This document shows, in pieces, positions 12,041 through 15,238 of a stretch of 15,238 nt of DNA. Source of the stretch: CAZVWV01 sp964631745 (GTDB taxonomy: Bacteria; Bdellovibrionota_C; UBA2361; JBGSMV01); NCBI GenBank assembly GCA_964631745.1, contig CAZVWV010000095.1:1-15238 (forward strand). The letters are read 5' to 3'. The notes beneath the pieces were generated by a model that was given only the letters and a program-made list of their open reading frames with translations, was not told the origin of the DNA and ran no database searches. The stretch's first letter is position 1. Each line of letters starts with the position of its first letter. A program made the translations under genes and the position numbers.

Positions 12041-14752
12041 ATGAAGCTCCAAAGGAAAACTAGCATAATCGTTATTATTGCCTTCGCCCTTCTGCTGCTT
12101 GCCTCCTTGGTTTTTTATTACACCCATATATTGTCTGAGTTTCTGGCGGTCGAAAGACAGAGCGTCAGACGTGACGCTAATCGTGTTGTGCAAGCAATTG
12201 AAGCGGAGCGTGAACAGATGCGTGTTACGGCGATTGATTGGGCCCAGTGGGATGACATGTATAAGTTCATGGCCCATCAAACCAATGCCTTCAAAGAATC
12301 ATGGTCAACTTATGAGTCTTACAAAGCATTGCGAATTACTGACACGCTATTCTTCGATCTCAAGAGACAGATGGTATTTGGCGTACGGGTAGATTTCGAA
12401 AATGAGCAGGTCGTGCCGCTACAGAGATCTGATTCGTTGGTTTCTGAATTAGTAAAATTGGATCCGATATTTTCCTTTCAAGGTGAGGTTCCGAGTAGGG
12501 CGCTATTTGCAAAAATTAAGGATGATGTGTCGTTACTAGCATCGTCTCCCATTCTGGATAGCAACCGCTCGAAGCCTTCCAGAGGAACGATGATAATCGT
12601 GAAGCATGTCAATCAAGAGTTCCTTGAAAAGATAGCGACACAGACTAGGCTAACGATGACGTATGTGCCAAAACCTCCGCTAGCGATTCTCGAACATCTC
12701 TCAACAAAAGCATCGCCCGAGGACGGGCCACCGCGCTTGGTTACACCAATCAACGAAGATCTCATTTACGGTTATACGGCAATCACCGATCATAAAGCTA
12801 TGCCCATCGATGTCATTAAGATCAGCGAGCAGAGACCCATTTACCAACAGGGCCTGGCGACCTTGAAATGGTTTTTTGGCTTCTGGTTCATAGCTTCAGC
12901 AACTGCAGTCGGCTTGATCTTGATAATGCTGAATCGCTTCATCCTTGGTCGCCTCAACACGATTGGGACATCGGTTCAATCAATAAGAACACAAAAGAAC
13001 TTCGATGTAAGATTAGCAGAAGATGGTAATGACGAGCTGAGCCAACTTTCATTCGATATAAACGCAATGCTTGGCTCACTTGGAGTTGCACACCACGACG
13101 TAAAAGTTGCCCGCGACCAAGCCCAAGCCGCAAACCTAGCCAAATCGCGCTTCATCTCGCGCCTGAGCCATGAGCTGCGCACTCCTGTGGCCGGTATCAT
13201 CGGGCTAAATGACCTAATCTTGCGGCGCGAGCCCGCTCAGGCCATACGGGATCTGATACAGATGAGCAAACTTTCGGCTGATAGTCTGCTCTCTGTGGTT
13301 AACGAATTCTTGGATTTTTCTAAGGCGGAAGCCGGGGAGCTTGTGTTCCAGCATACTGCCTTTATTGTGCGTGACGTCTTGCGCGAGACTATGCAGGTTG
13401 TGGCTGCCCGACTGGAGGGTAAGTATAAACCGGAGGAACTGGATCGTTTGGAACTTATGTGCGAGGTCAGCCCTAGTGTGCCGCCGCAGTTAATCGGGGA
13501 TCCGATTAAGCTAAAACAGATTCTAATTAACCTTCTTGGGAATTCAATCAAGTTTACCCAGCACGGTCACGTGGGTTTGCGGATGGGGGCCGATTTGATC
13601 GATGGAAAGGCCCGCTTGAATGTCGAGGTTTGGGATACTGGCTGTGGAATAGAACCCACCAAGCTCGAGTCGATTTTTTTGCCGTTTAAGCAGGTCGAGG
13701 ATAAGTCTGGCCTTAGTCATCAAGGCACGGGCTTGGGTCTGGCAATCGTTAAGCAGTTCGCCGAGGGCATGGGGGGGACGGTTTCGGTTACTAGTGCTCC
13801 CGGCAGCGGAAGTATTTTTCATGTGAGCGTGCCGTTTGAGTTCGCCGGAGAGTCGGATTACTTGGGCACGACGCTGCATGCAAGCCAGGTTTCATGGCCA
13901 CGCGAAATAATTTTGGTAGCCAATGACGGCATGGTTTCCGAGAGCATTCTCTCAGGACTCAGGCGCTTAGGGGCCAATCCTTTGCGCCTGCGAGTTGGCG
14001 CGCCGCATAATTTAGCCGATCATGAGGAGCAACTCTTGAACGCCAATCCGCTCATAGTTAGCGAGGAGAGCCTTGGCGATACTACGATTTTGAATATTCT
14101 TAAAAAGCGGGCGGGCTCGGGGCTTTGCACCATCGCCATGATTAGGCCCTCGCGTTTAGATCTGCGGGAGATGCTTTACGAGCTGAGAATCCCTTATATT
14201 CTAACAACCCCAATTATGGCTGACGATCTGATCCTGGCATTTCAAGGCAGACTGCCTCGGTTGCATACCAGGGATGCGGCGGTGGAGGCTCCAGTACGAA
14301 GCGGTAGCAAAAAACTTAAAGTTTTACTGGCAGACGATACCCCCACAAATTTATTGATCATAGAAGATATGTTAACCGAGGCCGGGCACGAGGTAGTCTG
14401 CGTGCGAGATGGCTTGGAAGTTGTGGCCCTGGCCAAAGCCATGCTGGAAGGAAAACCGGATGCTGCCCAGTTTGATGTTGTGATAACAGATATCTCAATG
14501 CCCTTTATGAACGGGGATGAAGCCACGCGTGAGATTCGGCGACTTGAAGAGGCAAAGGGCGGTAGCATGCATGTGCCCATAATCGCTGTGACGGCAAATG
14601 CGCTGCGCGAGGAGCAGGAGAAGATATTACAGTGCGGTGTTACTGATATCCTGACTAAGCCGGTCCGGCCCGAGGAATTATTGCGGTGCTTGGGGCATAT
14701 TGATCGGAAGGACCAGAGTGCTGAGATCTCGGTTGGCCGGATTTTGAAATAA
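12041..14752 (+). CDS. Hybrid sensor histidine kinase: CHASE4 - HAMP-like - HisKA - HATPase - pseudo-receiver - receiver
   Basis: 903 residues. A first membrane helix (about 8-28) and a second (about 277-297) enclose a periplasmic CHASE4 domain with the signature DWAQWDD (66-72). A HAMP-like linker and coiled coil follow. The HisKA H-box SHELRTP has phospho-acceptor His377. The HATPase has its N-box around Asn497/Asn501, the G1 box DTGCG (from 532) and the G2 box GTGLGLAI (562-569). Residues about 619-735 look like a receiver fold without the Asp set, probably degenerate. The final receiver (about 758-880) keeps Asp765/Asp766, phospho-acceptor Asp817, Thr851 and Lys873. No DNA-binding, Hpt or cyclase output domain is attached, and no partner regulator follows within the window. 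It would sense an unknown extracytoplasmic signal and pass phosphate to a distant partner. No clear ribosome-binding site precedes the ATG at 12041. Confidence 0.95.
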   Translation: MKLQRKTSIIVIIAFALLLLASLVFYYTHILSEFLAVERQSVRRDANRVVQAIEAEREQMRVTAIDWAQWDDMYKFMAHQTNAFKESWSTYESYKALRITDTLFFDLKRQMVFGVRVDFENEQVVPLQRSDSLVSELVKLDPIFSFQGEVPSRALFAKIKDDVSLLASSPILDSNRSKPSRGTMIIVKHVNQEFLEKIATQTRLTMTYVPKPPLAILEHLSTKASPEDGPPRLVTPINEDLIYGYTAITDHKAMPIDVIKISEQRPIYQQGLATLKWFFGFWFIASATAVGLILIMLNRFILGRLNTIGTSVQSIRTQKNFDVRLAEDGNDELSQLSFDINAMLGSLGVAHHDVKVARDQAQAANLAKSRFISRLSHELRTPVAGIIGLNDLILRREPAQAIRDLIQMSKLSADSLLSVVNEFLDFSKAEAGELVFQHTAFIVRDVLRETMQVVAARLEGKYKPEELDRLELMCEVSPSVPPQLIGDPIKLKQILINLLGNSIKFTQHGHVGLRMGADLIDGKARLNVEVWDTGCGIEPTKLESIFLPFKQVEDKSGLSHQGTGLGLAIVKQFAEGMGGTVSVTSAPGSGSIFHVSVPFEFAGESDYLGTTLHASQVSWPREIILVANDGMVSESILSGLRRLGANPLRLRVGAPHNLADHEEQLLNANPLIVSEESLGDTTILNILKKRAGSGLCTIAMIRPSRLDLREMLYELRIPYILTTPIMADDLILAFQGRLPRLHTRDAAVEAPVRSGSKKLKVLLADDTPTNLLIIEDMLTEAGHEVVCVRDGLEVVALAKAMLEGKPDAAQFDVVITDISMPFMNGDEATREIRRLEEAKGGSMHVPIIAVTANALREEQEKILQCGVTDILTKPVRPEELLRCLGHIDRKDQSAEISVGRILK

Positions 14753-15238
14753 TACGAACATTTTGGGTTGGCGTGCGGAGTGCGGCATTCGGGTGCTGAT
14801 TGGGGCTATTGGGGTTGGTTGAAGCTTCAGTGCTTTGCGGCATCTGGCCGAGCAGGAGCTCTGCGGTCCGGGGGATTTCGCCTGAGCTGAAGGTAAATTC
14901 CCAAAAACCCTAGCCTTGGGCTTTGCGCTACTGCTTTAGCTAATAGGGTGCTGCTATGGGAGTATGTGGCGGCAGTGGCCCGACTCGCTCGCGGCCACGC
15001 TATCCGCTCCGGTCCCGAGGGCAAGTGGTATGTTGCTATTACATGCGCGCTGCTGTGGGCCCTCGGCATCGCGGTCGGGAAGTAAGGCTTTTGTGGTACT
15101 AAATGTTTTTGGGGAAAGTCGTCGGGGGCTGACGTAGTGCAAGCGACGAGTTGGCGCCGAGCATAAATGCCAGTGGCGTGACAGCGCCATTTTGGAGACG
15201 TTTGAAGCGTTATGCAAACGCCGCGGCGCTGGCGCGAC
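14753..15238. other. Right-end stretch without a convincing gene; possible small ORF remnant
   Basis: No confident gene. The plus-strand frame open from 14897 to the TAA at 15083-15085 has a protein-like composition. From the GTG at 14948 it gives 45 residues with a hydrophobic C-terminal helix (KWYVAITCALLWALGIAVGK). There is no ribosome-binding site, and in-frame TGA and TAA codons lie just upstream (14888-14896). It could be a decayed gene end or chance. The last 100 bases are GC-rich with short inverted motifs (TGGCG/CGCCA near 15175-15190) and no clear terminator for the kinase gene. Confidence 0.35.

Noticed and set aside
14655..15217. Minus-strand ORFs of 62-87 codons at the right end
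   Set aside because: Partly antisense to the kinase gene, rich in S, P, A and R, without ribosome-binding sites or recognisable motifs.
1..15238. tRNA, rRNA, CRISPR arrays, transposase genes and phage genes
   Set aside because: Looked for on both strands; no cloverleaf, regularly spaced direct repeats or recognisable recombinase was seen.

Overview
The window is a bacterial chromosomal fragment of roughly balanced base composition. It comes from a scaffold: ten Ns interrupt one gene, and the first gene runs off the left edge. The lineage cannot be fixed from the sequence. A type IV prepilin, a DUF342/FapA-like protein, haem A synthase and a CHASE4 hybrid kinase suggest a Gram-negative, oxygen-respiring heterotroph, perhaps of a deltaproteobacterial-type or related uncultured lineage (inference only).

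Layout. 2-1658 (+): the 3' part of a DUF342/FapA-like gene, overlapped by a two-CBS-domain gene. The CBS gene converges on a minus-strand prepilin gene, and the two share a CTAG tetranucleotide as stop codons. 2289-2471 is a REPIN/MITE-like inverted-repeat element. 2498-7352 is a methylmalonyl-CoA metabolism block. The catalytic subunit of methylmalonyl-CoA mutase (-) diverges from a four-gene plus-strand operon: a propionyl-/methylmalonyl-CoA carboxyltransferase, a small protein resembling the acyl-CoA carboxylase epsilon subunit, a biotin carrier protein broken by the assembly gap, and ctaA. The three junctions are ATGA overlaps. A 9-bp inverted repeat spans the shared promoter region.

7353-7667 holds a near-perfect 35-bp inverted repeat and a strong promoter buried in a 27-bp palindrome. 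That promoter drives a two-gene toxin-antitoxin-like operon with an AbiEii/MenT-type nucleotidyltransferase. Next is a methyltransferase island. A truncated NNMT-like methyltransferase copy lies downstream of a SET-domain protein fused to a membrane domain (both -). A small four-helix DMT/EamA-like protein (+) and a full-length NNMT-like methyltransferase (-) follow. 12041-14752 (+) encodes a 903-residue hybrid sensor kinase with a CHASE4 sensor, a degenerate receiver and a normal receiver. The last 486 bases hold no convincing gene.

How the genes work together. The mutase and carboxyltransferase/biotin-carrier genes would interconvert propionyl-CoA, methylmalonyl-CoA and succinyl-CoA. The biotin carboxylase, the epimerase and the B12-binding mutase subunit must be encoded elsewhere. 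The parts most likely to hold something little described are the SET-membrane fusion with its flanking NNMT-like copies, and the leaderless, palindrome-controlled toxin-antitoxin operon.
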